Made by a program: the position numbers and the translations under genes. This document shows, one piece after another, positions 1-8,789 of a DNA stretch of 64,000 nt. Origin of the DNA: Bog-756 sp963824645 (GTDB taxonomy: Bacteria; Actinomycetota; Acidimicrobiia; Acidimicrobiales; RAAP-2). The notes beneath the pieces are model-generated. The model saw only the letters and a program-made list of their open reading frames with translations. It was not told the origin of the DNA and searched no databases. Every line of letters begins with the position of its first letter. The first letter of the stretch is position 1. Location: the NCBI GenBank assembly GCA_963824645.1, contig CAWGQC010000004.1, forward strand, positions 310,001 to 374,000, given 5' to 3'.

Positions 1-88
1 CGGTCGGCCCCGAGGCCTTATAGTTCTCTGTGCAGTGAAGGAGTGGCGACGCGATCGCTCAAATTCGAGGTCGACAAGGGAGCCGGCG

Positions 89-301
89 ATGTTGAACGGT
101 GTCTCGGGCATGGTGGGAGAGACCGCCGTGGTGACCAAGGAGGTGTCGGACCGGCACCAGCCTGGTTCCGTGCTCACCCGTGGTGAGACCTGGTATGCCG
201 TGTCCCTGTTCCCGGGGACGAAGATCGAGGCGGGCACCACGGTGGTGGTGGCCGACGTCGACCGTGGACTGCTGGTCGTCTACCCCACCGACAGTCCCTG
301 A
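89..301 (+). CDS. NfeD C-terminal OB-fold protein, short form
   Basis: A 70-residue protein made almost entirely of the OB-fold domain found at the C-terminus of NfeD proteins. The visible pattern is GETAVVTKEV, then PGSVLTRGETWYAVS, then AGTTVVVADVDRGLLVVYP, which matches the family's five-strand barrel. It lacks the serine-protease and membrane parts of long NfeD. An ATG is preceded by AAGGGAG at a good distance, which is why this start is preferred over an upstream in-frame codon. It lies about 100 bp before an SPFH/band-7 gene on the same strand. NfeD and SPFH partners are commonly co-encoded and act together in membrane microdomains, so the pair supports both calls. Confidence 0.75.
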   Translation: MLNGVSGMVGETAVVTKEVSDRHQPGSVLTRGETWYAVSLFPGTKIEAGTTVVVADVDRGLLVVYPTDSP

Positions 302-407
302 AATGGTGAGGCCGGTGGGCCGACAGGCACGGATCACCCCTTAGCGACCCCGTGCCACACGACTCCGGGCCCAAAGTGCCTAAGGTAGAGGGCAGGAGGT
401 GGTCCCC

Positions 408-1406
408 ATGATCATCGGATCCGTAGGGGCGTCGATTGCGCTGGCGGTAGTGGCCGTAGCCATATTCACCCTCATCGTGGTGTTCTTCAAGTCCTGCCTG
501 AAGGTGGTTCAGCAGGGGTGCGTCGGGGTGGTGAAGCGCTTCGGGGAGTTCAAGACGATCTACCAGCCGGGCCTCCATGTGCTCATGCCCCTGGCCGACC
601 GGATGGAGAAGGTCGACGTGCGGGAGTTCCCCCGCACCGGCGATCAGCAGGCGGTGATCACCAAGGACAACGTGTCGCTGTGGGTCAGCGCCACCATCTT
701 CTGCCAGGTGACCGACGTCAAGCTGGCTCTCTTCGAAGTCAATGACTTCGGACTGGCCATCGACCAGATGGCCCGCACCGCCCTGCGGGCTGTCTTCGGC
801 GAGCTCACCCTGGACGAATCGCTGTCCGAACGGGAGACCATCAACTCCAAGATGCAGGATCACATGGCCGAAGCCACCCTCAAGTGGGGAGTGCGGCTCA
901 ACCGCATCGAGATTCTGGACATCACCCCGCCGGCCAATGTGCTTCAAGCCATGTCCGAGCAGAAAGAGGCCGAGCAGCACAAGCGGGCGGCCATCTTGAA
1001 GTCAGAAGGGGAACAGCAGGCGGCCATCAACAGTGCGCAGGGTCGCAAGCAGGCCAACGTGCTCGAGGCGGAGGGGCAGAAAGCGGCGGCCATCCTCTCG
1101 GCCGAGGCACAGAAGCAGGCGCTCGAACTGCGGGCCGACGGTGAGAAGCGGGCCACCGTGCTGCGGGGTGAGGGGGAAGCTGCGGCCCTCAACGCCATCG
1201 ATACGTCGGTCATCCACCCCAATACTCTGGCCATCATGCAACTGCGGGCCCTTCAGGCGTTGGCCACCTCACCCAACTCCAAGATCGTGGTTCCCTACGA
1301 GACCGCCGGATTGGTCGGCGCCGCCCAGGTGCTGGTCGACGCTATGAAGGATGCCGGTGCCTCGGAAGCTGCCGGGGTCAACGGAAACGGGCGGTCGCCT
1401 TCCTGA
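408..1406 (+). CDS. SPFH/band 7 (flotillin/slipin-like) membrane protein
   Basis: A 332-residue protein with an N-terminal membrane anchor (about residues 5-28, ending before KSCLKVV), then a band-7 core containing GVVKRFGEF, PGLHVLMPLADRMEKVDVRE and the usual QAVITKDNVSLWV stretch. The C-terminal third is a long alanine/glutamate/lysine-rich helix (AEQHKRAAILKSEGEQQAAI, repeated EGQKAAAIL-type units) typical of coiled-coil stomatin and flotillin tails. AGGAGG sits 8 nt before the chosen ATG; an in-frame GTG 9 nt earlier overlaps that ribosome binding site and is less likely. It probably organises a membrane microdomain or assists membrane proteolysis with the NfeD-like partner just upstream. 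The exact subfamily (slipin or flotillin) was not settled. Confidence 0.9.
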   Translation: MIIGSVGASIALAVVAVAIFTLIVVFFKSCLKVVQQGCVGVVKRFGEFKTIYQPGLHVLMPLADRMEKVDVREFPRTGDQQAVITKDNVSLWVSATIFCQVTDVKLALFEVNDFGLAIDQMARTALRAVFGELTLDESLSERETINSKMQDHMAEATLKWGVRLNRIEILDITPPANVLQAMSEQKEAEQHKRAAILKSEGEQQAAINSAQGRKQANVLEAEGQKAAAILSAEAQKQALELRADGEKRATVLRGEGEAAALNAIDTSVIHPNTLAIMQLRALQALATSPNSKIVVPYETAGLVGAAQVLVDAMKDAGASEAAGVNGNGRSPS

Positions 1407-1504
1407 CCGGAAGGATCCGGCCCGGCGGGGCCTGGCGCGGCGGAAACGGGGGCCGGTCCTCCATTAGCGGTGGTTGAGTTGCGTCCTGTCGGATGGTCCC
1501 GCCG

Positions 1505-2365
1505 ATGACCACCCGGATGCCGGCCGCCTTCCTCGGGCACGGCAACCCGTTGAACGCCATCGAGCACAACGGCTACACCGAGGCGTGGCGGTCCTTCGGC
1601 GCCGGCGTTCCGGCCCCGCGGGCCATTGTGGCCATCTCGGCCCATTGGTATGTCAACATGACAGCCGTCACGGCCATGACCCGGCCGCGGACCATCCATG
1701 ATTTCTTCGGCTTTCCCGATGAACTGTTCGCCGTCCAGTACCCGGCGCCCGGTGACCCGGATGTGGCCGAAGAGGTGGCCGAAGTGGTCAAGCCGAACTG
1801 GGTGGGACTCGACCACGACAGCTGGGGCATCGACCATGGCACATGGTCGGTGCTGGTCCATGCCTTCCCTCGTGCCGATATTCCTGTTGTCCAGCTCTCG
1901 ATCAACGCCGAGCGACCCTTCGAGCACCACCTTGAACTGGGCCGGGCGCTGGCCCCGTTGCGGGAGCGGGGCGTCCTGATCATGGCGAGCGGTAACGTCG
2001 TGCACAACCTTCGAAGCGTCGACTGGAGCCAACCCGAAGGTGGACGGGATTGGGCCCGCCGTTTCGACGACGCAGTGCGGGACAAGATGACCAACTCACC
2101 GGGTGACGTCGTCGGTCTCGCGGACCACGCTGAGTTCCCTTCCGCCGTTCCCACCCCCGACCACTTCATTCCGCTGCTCTACCTGGCCGGGTTGGCCGAG
2201 GCCGAGGGGGGCACCGCCGATGTTCTGGTGGAGGGGTACACCTACGGGTCCTTGTCGATGACCGCCTACACCCTTGACGGACACTGCCCCGAACAGGATT
2301 CAGCCGGCGGTGGACCGGCGTTACCCGGGTCCGACGTCATCCCGACGGACGAGACCAACACCTGA
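1505..2365 (+). CDS. ygiD: 4,5-DOPA-type extradiol ring-cleavage dioxygenase (LigB superfamily)
   Basis: A 286-residue enzyme of the DODA/YgiD class, which opens catechol rings using a metal ion. The family's histidine ligands are visible in order: FLGHGNP near the N-terminus, ISAHWY, DHGTWS and GNVVHNL. The terminal DHFIPLLYLAGLA and SLSMTAY motifs also fit. Length is normal (about 260-290). Two ATG codons 12 nt apart are possible; the second is used because MTTRMPAAFLGHG aligns best with family N-termini. No pathway partners are adjacent, so the physiological catechol is unknown. The symbol reflects the family and not a proven orthologue. Confidence 0.85.
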   Translation: MTTRMPAAFLGHGNPLNAIEHNGYTEAWRSFGAGVPAPRAIVAISAHWYVNMTAVTAMTRPRTIHDFFGFPDELFAVQYPAPGDPDVAEEVAEVVKPNWVGLDHDSWGIDHGTWSVLVHAFPRADIPVVQLSINAERPFEHHLELGRALAPLRERGVLIMASGNVVHNLRSVDWSQPEGGRDWARRFDDAVRDKMTNSPGDVVGLADHAEFPSAVPTPDHFIPLLYLAGLAEAEGGTADVLVEGYTYGSLSMTAYTLDGHCPEQDSAGGGPALPGSDVIPTDETNT

Positions 2366-2410
2366 GGTCAGCCTCAACCGCAGAGGGCCGGGTGGTGAAG
2401 CGGGGAGTAG

Positions 2411-2447
2411 CGCACCCCATCGGGTCAGTCCCGACCATCGGGGTGCG
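2411..2447. terminator. Stem-loop between convergent genes
   Basis: An 8-bp outer stem (CGCACCCC with GGGGTGCG) encloses an internal loop and a 5-bp inner stem (TCGGG with CCCGA). It lies just after the dioxygenase stop and just beyond the end of the leftward small ORF, so it could serve as a two-way terminator. There is no T-tract, as is common in high-GC actinobacteria. Confidence 0.45.
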
Positions 2448-2451
2448 TGAA

Positions 2452-2655
2452 TCAGGGCTTGGGCTTCCGACTCAACACTTTGAGCACCCAGGCCCCCGCC
2501 CGCCCCGGCTTTTCGGCGTGGTGGCCATCCGAACCGTGCCCGGACCGACCGAATGACCCGCCGCTGAACCCTTCGGCCCGATTGGGCTCCTCATACTTGG
2601 GCACTTTGGCCAGTTTGTGCCGTGGCTTGCGGGGCTTGCTGCCTTCCGATCCCAT
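2452..2655 (-). CDS. Small basic hypothetical protein
   Basis: A 67-residue, lysine/arginine-rich reading frame (MGSEGSKPRKPRHKLAKVPK at the start, VLKVLSRKPKP at the end) with a glycine/serine/histidine-rich middle. No domain recognised. Composition reads like a real soluble basic protein and unlike the arginine-rich out-of-frame translations nearby. GGAGGG abuts the ATG, which is too close for a standard ribosome binding site. Its end lies next to a stem-loop, which is mild support. It could be spurious. Confidence 0.4.
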   Translation of the reverse strand: MGSEGSKPRKPRHKLAKVPKYEEPNRAEGFSGGSFGRSGHGSDGHHAEKPGRAGAWVLKVLSRKPKP

Positions 2656-2890
2656 CCCTCCATCATGGTCGATAAGCGACTGCCCCGTCGCCCGTGGCGT
2701 GGGGCGGGCCTCCGGTCATGGTCAGCCACCGGGGACATCTTGGGCGCTCGGTCCCTGGTCGCCGGCCTTTCGTTCGGAAATGACCCATACGGCATAGGGT
2801 GGACGGGAGGACGATGTGGCGCCGTTCGGGCGCCAGTTGAGTTCCTTCACTACCACTGCCACCCCGAAGTCCGTGGCCGATGGGAGCACC

Positions 2891-3118
2891 GTGTCCACAG
2901 AAGATGCACAGCGTGCCGGTCGTCAGCTCGACGACAATCATGTGCCGGAGACCAACGGACGCATGTCGGTGTGTCGGCGCTGCGGTTCCCAAACCGACCG
3001 TCCGGGAGGGCAACACCACGCCCCCGCCGAGCGGCAACTGACCCGCTCGGGGGAATGGTTGCTGGCCCAGTTGCGCGTGGGTCACATCGACCGGATGAAG
3101 GCGGCCCGCGAGGGCTGA
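2891..3118 (+). CDS. Small CxxC-containing hypothetical protein
   Basis: A 75-residue frame starting at GTG with GGGAG close upstream. It contains a CRRCGSQTD zinc-ribbon-like knuckle (only one CxxC pair, so a full zinc site would need a partner or dimer) and an amphipathic C-terminus, SGEWLLAQLRVGHIDRMKAA. A longer version from an earlier ATG has a low-complexity N-terminus and is less plausible. It precedes a membrane protein gene on the same strand by about 125 bp. Function is not recognised. Confidence 0.5.
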   Translation: MSTEDAQRAGRQLDDNHVPETNGRMSVCRRCGSQTDRPGGQHHAPAERQLTRSGEWLLAQLRVGHIDRMKAAREG

Positions 3119-3242
3119 GCCGGTCAGCCGAGGACACCTCGAAACGACCAGCAGCGGACCACCGACGGACCGCTCCACACCCTTCACCCAGCCTGGTGGC
3201 GCAACCGAGGGCGTGGGACAATGGGAGATCGACTCGAGTCCG

Positions 3243-3800
3243 ATGAATAGCGCGGCCGGACTACCGGACCGTGGGGCCCAACCCGCCCGCCAGCAGTGGG
3301 TCCGGGCCAACTTCACCCAGATCTTCGGCCTCTCGGCCGAGGAGCTGCGGGCCCAGGGGATCGACCCGCGGCAGTACGCACGACAACACCGGGACCAGAT
3401 CCGCCGGTTTGCCCGGCGCCAGCGCACTCAGGGCGCGCCTGTCCCGTCCGGGCCCTCGTCCGGCGGCACGTGGTCGACCCGCCCCGGACCGGCGGGGGGT
3501 GGACCCACCGGCGGTGAGCCCCCATCGGGAGGGCAGGGATATGGATTCGGGAGGAGCCGAGGAGGCCGCTACGGCCTGGGTGGGCGCGGTGGCTCCGCCT
3601 GGATAGGGATTCTGGTCGCCCTGCTGGCCCTGCGTTTCCTGCTGGTCGACTCCTTCGTGGGGGCCCACGCCGCCATCTGGTGGGTACTGGTCATCGGCGG
3701 CATCATGCTGGCCGCCCGGGTGGTCCTGTTCGGGTGGCTCCGACGGAAGCGCTTCAGCCGCCCGTCGGGCCCACCGTCCCGCGGCGGGACGGGTATCTGA
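3243..3800 (+). CDS. Hypothetical membrane protein with two C-terminal transmembrane helices
   Basis: A 185-residue protein. The N-terminal 60 residues are charged and helical (WVRANFTQIFGLSAEELRAQ, then an arginine/glutamine-rich run). A low-complexity Gly/Pro/Ser linker follows, then two predicted membrane helices near residues 117-135 (WIGILVALLALRFLLVD) and 141-160 (IWWVLVIGGIMLAARVVLF), and a basic tail. The layout suggests a cytoplasmic N-terminal domain anchored at the membrane. An upstream in-frame GTG would add 10 residues; the ATG is preferred, though its ribosome binding site is weak. No family recognised. Confidence 0.6.
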   Translation: MNSAAGLPDRGAQPARQQWVRANFTQIFGLSAEELRAQGIDPRQYARQHRDQIRRFARRQRTQGAPVPSGPSSGGTWSTRPGPAGGGPTGGEPPSGGQGYGFGRSRGGRYGLGGRGGSAWIGILVALLALRFLLVDSFVGAHAAIWWVLVIGGIMLAARVVLFGWLRRKRFSRPSGPPSRGGTGI

Positions 3801-3824
3801 GTCCCGACAGAGGGGCGTGACTCG

Positions 3825-4259
3825 GTGGCAGACGCACTGTTGGCCCGCCATCTGCTTCGAGCTCGCGATATGGCCGACGGTCGGTATTTCGAGCCTCTCT
3901 CGGTGACCGATCTGGCGGCGGCGGCCGGGCTGTCCCCCGCCCATTTCAGTCGACAGTTCAAACACACATTCGGGGAATCGCCCCATCAGTACCTCTTGAC
4001 CCGACGGCTGGAACGGGCCGCCGCGCTCTTACGCACGACCGACTGGTCGGTGGCCAGGATCTGCTTCGCTGTCGGCTGGCAGAGCGTCGGTTCGTTCACG
4101 ACCAGCTTCCGTCGCATGTTCGGCCGGACCCCGTTGGCCTACAGAGCGGCCTGTCCTCCGGCCCAGTCCCATCTGCGCATTCCCCGTTGTGTGGCCGAGG
4201 CTTACGGTCGTCCCCAAAACCGCACGTTTCGAGAAGACGATCCGACCGAGGTTCCGTAG
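3825..4259 (+). CDS. AraC-family transcriptional regulator (DNA-binding domain only)
   Basis: A 144-residue protein that is essentially just the AraC/XylS double helix-turn-helix domain. The first HTH is in LSVTDLAAAAGLSPAHFSRQ, followed by FGESPHQYLLTRRLERAAAL; the second is in SVARICFAVGWQSVGSFTTS with the classical FRRMFGRTPLAYR ending. There is no ligand-binding domain. The start is GTG. The next gene, 42 bp downstream, is a glyoxalase-like VOC protein; AraC regulators of this short type are often found paired with such genes, so control of that gene is a fair inference. A TAGGCT -10-like box overlaps its stop codon. Confidence 0.9.
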   Translation: MADALLARHLLRARDMADGRYFEPLSVTDLAAAAGLSPAHFSRQFKHTFGESPHQYLLTRRLERAAALLRTTDWSVARICFAVGWQSVGSFTTSFRRMFGRTPLAYRAACPPAQSHLRIPRCVAEAYGRPQNRTFREDDPTEVP

Positions 4260-4301
4260 GCTGGGCGGCGAAGCCGATCGAACCGGACGACGGGAGGACC
4301 C

Positions 4302-4733
4302 ATGATCACCATCGCCAATGCTCAGTTCTGGGTGCACGATCAGGATGAGGCGCTGGCCTTCTACACCCAGACACTGGGTTGGGAGGTGCGCTCCGACGTG
4401 ACCATGGAGGCGTGGAATTTTCGGTGGCTCAGCGTGGGACCGGTCGGTCAGGACCAGGTGGGTCTGGTGCTCATGCCGGTTCCCGGACCGCCCATGCTGG
4501 ATGCGCAGAGCAGCGCCCGGCTGGCCGAACTGGTGGCCCAGGGAGCGGGCGGCACACTGTTCCTGGAGACCGACGACTGCCAGGCCAGCTACGAGGAACT
4601 GTCGGCTCGGGGGATCACCTTCAACGACCCTCCCACCCCCCAGGCCTACGGCATCGACACGTCATTTCGGGATCCCTCGGGCAACAACATTCGGCTGACC
4701 CAGGTGCTGGAGTTCGATCCGGCCCGGGTGTGA
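4302..4733 (+). CDS. VOC-family protein (glyoxalase/bleomycin-resistance fold)
   Basis: A 143-residue single-chain vicinal-oxygen-chelate protein. The paired beta-alpha-beta-beta-beta modules show AQFWVHDQDEALAFYTQTLG at the N-terminus and GIDTSFRDPSGNNIRLTQ at the C-terminus, with LFLETDDCQASYEELSARG between them. GGGAGG lies 5-6 nt before the ATG. Such proteins bind a metal and act as glyoxalases, dioxygenases or drug-binding proteins; the sequence alone does not choose. A TAGGCT -10-like box about 40 nt upstream suggests its own promoter as well as possible read-through from the AraC gene. Confidence 0.85.
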   Translation: MITIANAQFWVHDQDEALAFYTQTLGWEVRSDVTMEAWNFRWLSVGPVGQDQVGLVLMPVPGPPMLDAQSSARLAELVAQGAGGTLFLETDDCQASYEELSARGITFNDPPTPQAYGIDTSFRDPSGNNIRLTQVLEFDPARV

Positions 4734-4761
4734 TCGAGCAACTGACCGCGGCCCCTGATCC

Positions 4762-6361
4762 CTACTTGACCTCCACCAGGTCGAGGGTGTCGTCGTCCCA
4801 GTAGTCGAACACCTCGTCGGGCAGCACCAGCGAGTGGGTCGGCTCGAGGGCCTCCACGAAGGAGCGGTCGTGGCTCACCACCACGACGGTGCCCGGCCAC
4901 CGGCTGAGCATGGTGCCCACCGCCTCGATGGAGAAAGGATCGAGGTTGTTGGTGGGCTCGTCGAGGATGAGCACGTTGGCCCGACCGGCGGCCAGCATGG
5001 CCAGACCCAGCTTGGCCCGCTCGCCTCCGGACAGGGTGGCCGGCATCTGGTAGGCGGCCTTGCCGGCGATCCCGAACGAGCCGAGGAGGGCCCGGCGTTC
5101 GGTCTCGGTGGTGAGCACGCTGTCATCGATGTTCTCGAGCACGGTGACCCCGAGGTTGACCTGCTCGTGCTCCTGGGCGAAATAGCCGATGGTGACATTG
5201 GCCCCGAGCTCGACGGTTCCGGCGGTGGGCTCCTGAACGCCGGCCAGACAGCGGAGCAGGCTGGACTTGCCGGCGCCGTTGCGCCCCACCACGACCAGCC
5301 GGTCACCCCGTCCGCACAGGAAGTTGACCTTGCTCAATACGACTTTGGCGTCGTAGTGGACGCCCAGATCGACGCTGCGCAGCGGCACCTCGCCCGATCG
5401 GCGGGGAGTGGGTAGGGAGAAGGTGTGCCTCTTCTGGCGGGCGTAGACCTCGGTGCGGGAGCCCTTGAGCTTCTCCACCCGGGTATCCAGGGATTTGGCG
5501 ATGCGGGCCCGGCGGTTGGTGCTGCCCCGCATGGAGTCGGCCAAGGTGGACAGGCGGGCGATCTCCTTGCCCTCCAGCTGGGCGGCACGCTCGCGGCTGG
5601 ACTGGTCGGCCTCCAGTTGGACCACGTAGGAGGAGTAGGTGCCCTTGAACTCCTGGAGACGACCGTCGGCCAGGTGGAGCACCTTGTCGATGGAGCGGTC
5701 GAGGAGACGGACGTCGTGGGACACCACCAGGATGGCGCCCGGGAACCGCTCCAGCTCGTCCATCAACCACCGCTTGGCCGGCCGGTCGAGGTGGTTGGTG
5801 GGTTCGTCGAGGATCATGGTCTCGGGTCCCTGGAAGAGGATCCTCATGAGGTCGACCCGTCGGCGCTGCCCGCCGGACAGGCCGTCGATGTCGTCGAGCA
5901 GGACCTCGTGGCGCAGCCCCAAGCCATCGGCCAGCCGGGCCATGATCGACTCGGCCTCGTAGCCGCCGTTCTCGCGGAACTGCTCTTCGAGGTCGGAGAA
6001 GAGCTCGATGTTCTCGGTGGTCGGGTCCTTGGCCATCTGGGTGCGGGCCTTGCCCAGGGCGTCGTCGAGTACGTCGAGGCCCCGTCCCGACAGGACGTGG
6101 GAGAAACCGATGGGCTCGAGGCCCAGGCCGCCCCTGGACCGGAACCTGGGGGAGGGTGCTGTAGGTACCCCGGATGGCCACCTTGCCGGTGGAGCGCACG
6201 TTGGGCCCCGGTTCCTCGACCACCACCGAGATGAAGGTCGACTTGCCGGCGCCGTTGCGGCCGACCAGGGCCACCTTCTCGCCGGCGCCGACCACAAAGG
6301 AAGCGTCGCTGAGCAGGGACCGGTCACCGATCTCGATGGTGAGGGAGGAGCCGACGATCAT
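4762..6361 (-). CDS. ABC-F ATPase, interrupted by a one-base frameshift
   Basis: A soluble ABC-F protein with two fused nucleotide-binding domains and no membrane part; the family acts on ribosomes (translation factor or antibiotic resistance). The N-terminal part begins MIVGSSLTIEIGDRSLL and carries Walker A GRNGAGKST. The rest has signature LSGGQRRR, Walker B MILDEPTNHLD, a linker rich in charged residues, second Walker A GRNGAGKSS, LSGGERAK and LILDEPTNNLD. The two parts lie in different frames: near 6131-6134 a run of four C (G on the coding strand) appears one base too long. Removing one gives VPVQGGLGLEPIGF and a continuous protein of about 532 residues. GGGAGG precedes the ATG. It follows the Dus gene by 4 bp, so the two are co-transcribed. 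Confidence 0.85.
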
Positions 6362-6365
6362 CGGC

Positions 6366-7542
6366 TCAACCTCCCGACACGGCCAGGTCGCCGCCGGCCG
6401 GTGGGGTGGGATCGTCCACCGCGTCCAGCCAACCGGACGGCAGGTGGACCGGTCGGGGGCCGTTGGTGTGGCCCCGGGCCACCCGCATGGCTTCGAGGGG
6501 GAAGGGGAGCGAGGGGATCGAGCCGGTCGAGCAGACCGACCACCTCCTCCGTGCGAGACAGCCTGGGCCAAGGAACGACGCACAGCCGATCCCACCGGAA
6601 ACCCGGTCAGGTACCAGCCGCGTGTGCTTACGGAACTGCCGGATGCCCGAGGTCCTGACCGAAGGCGGCGCAGAGGAACTCGGCGTGGGTTCGCATCATG
6701 GCGGTGACTTCTCCCAGGTCGGGTGGGACCTGGAGGGGCCGACCGTTGAAGGCGTCGGCCAGATCGCGGAACAGCCACGGGCGGCCCAGGCAGCCCCGGC
6801 CCACCACCACGCCGTCGCACCCGGTCTCGGCCACCATGGCCAGGGCGTCGGCTGCTTCCCACAGATCCCCGTTGCCCAGCACCGGGATGGTGGTGACCTC
6901 CCGCTTGAGGGCGGCAATGGCCCCCCAGTCGGCCGACCCCGAGTAGAGCTGTTCAGCGGTGCGGGCGTGGAGGGCCACGGCGGCCACTCCCTCGTCCTCG
7001 GCGATGCGACCGGCCTCCAGGAAGGTCACGTGGGCCGGGTCGAGGCCGATCCTCATCTTGACCGTGACCGGCACCGATCCGGCCGCCCCTACGGCGGCGG
7101 CCACGATGGACCGGAACAGCACCCGATGGATGGGGAGGGCGGCCCCCGCACCCTGGCGGGTGACCTTTCCGGCCGGGCAGCCGAAGTTGAGGTCGATGTG
7201 GTCGACCCCGATCTCGTCCACCAGGCGATGCACGGCGGCCTCCATGACCTGCGGGTGGACGCCGCACAACTGGACGCTGCGCACCGGCTCGTCGGGGCCG
7301 AAGGCGGCCATCCCCAGGGTTTTGGCGTTGCCCTCGACCAGGGCGCGGGCGGTGATCATCTCGCTCATGTAGAGGCCGGCCCCGTAGGTCCGGCACAGCC
7401 GGCGGAAAGCAATATTGGTCACCCCGGCCATGGGGGCCAGCACCACCGGCGGGTCAACGGCCAGCGGTCCCAGCTTGAGGGGGGGCAGAACGGCGGACGC
7501 GGTGGAAGGAGTGGCGGAGGAATCGGAGGGGGTGGTGTTCAT
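6366..7542 (-). CDS. dus: tRNA-dihydrouridine synthase (DusB-like), C-terminus frameshifted
   Basis: A flavoenzyme that reduces uridines in tRNA. The intact N-terminal 300 residues show LAPMAGVTNIAFRRLCR, the active-site loop NFGCPAGKVTRQGAGAAL (catalytic Cys), VKMRIG, HARTAEQLYSG, GNGDLW and GVVVGRGCLGRPW. The open frame then stops at 6628 after GQDLGHPAVP. Removing one base at about 6646-6648, 6617-6620, 6550-6556 and 6513-6516 restores IRQFRKHT, GWYLTGFPVGSAVRRSLAQ, EEVVGLLDRLDP and LPFPLEAMRVARGHTNGP, ending at the TGA at 6366. The ATG overlaps the maf stop (ATGA). The N-terminal domain holds the whole active site; the lost part is the helical tRNA-binding domain, so a truly truncated product would probably not work. 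Confidence 0.88.
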
Positions 7543-8138
7543 TTTTCGGCCCACAGGTCGGTGATGGTCACGTCCATGTCGGCCAGAAGATTGCGGAGAA
7601 GAGGAAGAGACAGTCCGATCACATTACCCGGGTCGCCATCGACGCCGTCGACGAAGGGGGCGGACCGGCCATCGATGGTGAAGGCGCCGGCCACCTCCAT
7701 GACCTCGGGGTGGGACAGGTAGGCGTCCAGCTCGGCATCGGTGGTCACCCCGAAACGCACCGTTGTGCCGGCCACGCCGGAGGCCCGCTTCCCGGTGGTT
7801 TCGTCGATCACGCAGTGCCCGGTGAACAGGGTTCCGCACTTTCCTCGCATGGCCACCAACCACTGGCGGGCCTGGCCGGGCGAGTCGGGCTTGCCCAGGG
7901 CCTGGCCGTCGAACTCGAGCAGGGAGTCACATCCGACCACCAGGCCTTCTCCGGCCGGATCGGCCACCGCTTCGGCCTTCAGCTCGGCCAGCCGTAGAAC
8001 CAGCTCCTGGGTGGTGGCCGCCTCGACGGCGTCCTCGTCCACCCCGCTGACCACCACTTTCGGGTCGAATCCGGCATCGCGGAGGAGCCGGAGCCGGGCC
8101 GGCGAGCCCGAGGCGAGGACGAAGGAACGTGAGGACAC
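7539..8138 (-). CDS. maf: Maf-family nucleoside triphosphate pyrophosphatase
   Basis: A 199-residue house-cleaning pyrophosphatase that hydrolyses non-canonical or modified NTPs and has been linked to septum control. Family motifs: FVLASGSPARLRLLRDAGF at the N-terminus, SGVDED, LAELKAEAVA, VVGCDSLLEFDGQALGKP, GTTVRFG, and the C-terminal FTIDGRSAPFVDGVDGDPGNVIGLSLP. The start is taken at a GTG because TACGCT lies 6 nt before it, a leaderless arrangement; longer upstream extensions read into non-conserved sequence. Its stop overlaps the Dus start by 4 nt. It is the first gene of a Maf-Dus-ABCF operon. Confidence 0.92.
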   Translation of the reverse strand: MSSRSFVLASGSPARLRLLRDAGFDPKVVVSGVDEDAVEAATTQELVLRLAELKAEAVADPAGEGLVVGCDSLLEFDGQALGKPDSPGQARQWLVAMRGKCGTLFTGHCVIDETTGKRASGVAGTTVRFGVTTDAELDAYLSHPEVMEVAGAFTIDGRSAPFVDGVDGDPGNVIGLSLPLLRNLLADMDVTITDLWAEK

Positions 8139-8226
8139 AGGGAAAGCGTAGGGGCAGGCCAGCGGCGGGCCGGCGGCACCCGGTAAAGGGGCATGTGGCC
8201 GGTCCACAGATGCGCGATCCTGTGGC

Positions 8227-8508
8227 ATGACCGATACCGGAATCACCACAGCGCCGGTCACGGCCGATCCCGAGCTGGACGGGGACCACGAACGGATGTC
8301 CCACATCGTTCTGGAGGGGTTCAAGCCGGAGAAGGGCGACTTCATATCGGCCGGACCGTCGGTGGTGGAGGGCATGGTCAACGGCACCGCCGTCAAAGCT
8401 CTGTGCGGAAAGATCTGGGTACCCGGCCGCAATCCCCGGAAGTACCCGCTGTGTCCCACCTGTAAGGAGATTGCCGAGTCACGCGGTTGGAAGGTGCCCT
8501 CGGCGTAG
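8227..8508 (+). CDS. DUF3039 domain protein
   Basis: A 93-residue small actinobacterial protein. The conserved part runs from HIVLEGFKPEKGDFISAGPS through VNGTAVKALCGKIWVPGRNP to YPLCPTCKEIAE. Cysteines in ALCGK and LCPTC could bind a metal. The family's role is unknown; it is widespread and conserved in Actinomycetota, usually at a housekeeping locus. It is divergent from maf with 88 bp between starts. Confidence 0.85.
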   Translation: MTDTGITTAPVTADPELDGDHERMSHIVLEGFKPEKGDFISAGPSVVEGMVNGTAVKALCGKIWVPGRNPRKYPLCPTCKEIAESRGWKVPSA

Positions 8509-8789
8509 AGGGTCGCACCGGGTGAGAGGGGTGAACGGACCAGGGAGTTCGATGTGACCCGGTTGGCGAAACGTTCAACCTGTCGGTCAACCGATCACGA
8601 AGAGTGGGGAGCCGGGCTCTGTTGCCCACGATCGGTGCACAGCAGGCGTAATCAGTTGCACGGTCTTCGTCGTCTCGACTAGGACATCGGTGGGGTATCG
8701 ACGGATCCCTTTCAGCGACTCATGTTCGTTGCGACACCTGCCACGTCCGACGGTGAGAACTCAGCTGAGTTAAAAGAAGGGCGGCACCG
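8509..8789. other. Intergenic region before the giant surface-protein gene
   Basis: A 281-bp stretch with no credible gene on either strand. It should hold the promoter of the giant secreted protein. AAGAAGGG just before the ATG at 8790 is a plausible ribosome binding site. No clear -10/-35 pair or dyad was found. Confidence 0.4.

Noticed and set aside
6366..6627. A separate small gene between the Dus and ABC-F genes
   Set aside because: The three frames together spell the missing C-terminus of Dus when single extra bases are removed, so this is part of that gene.
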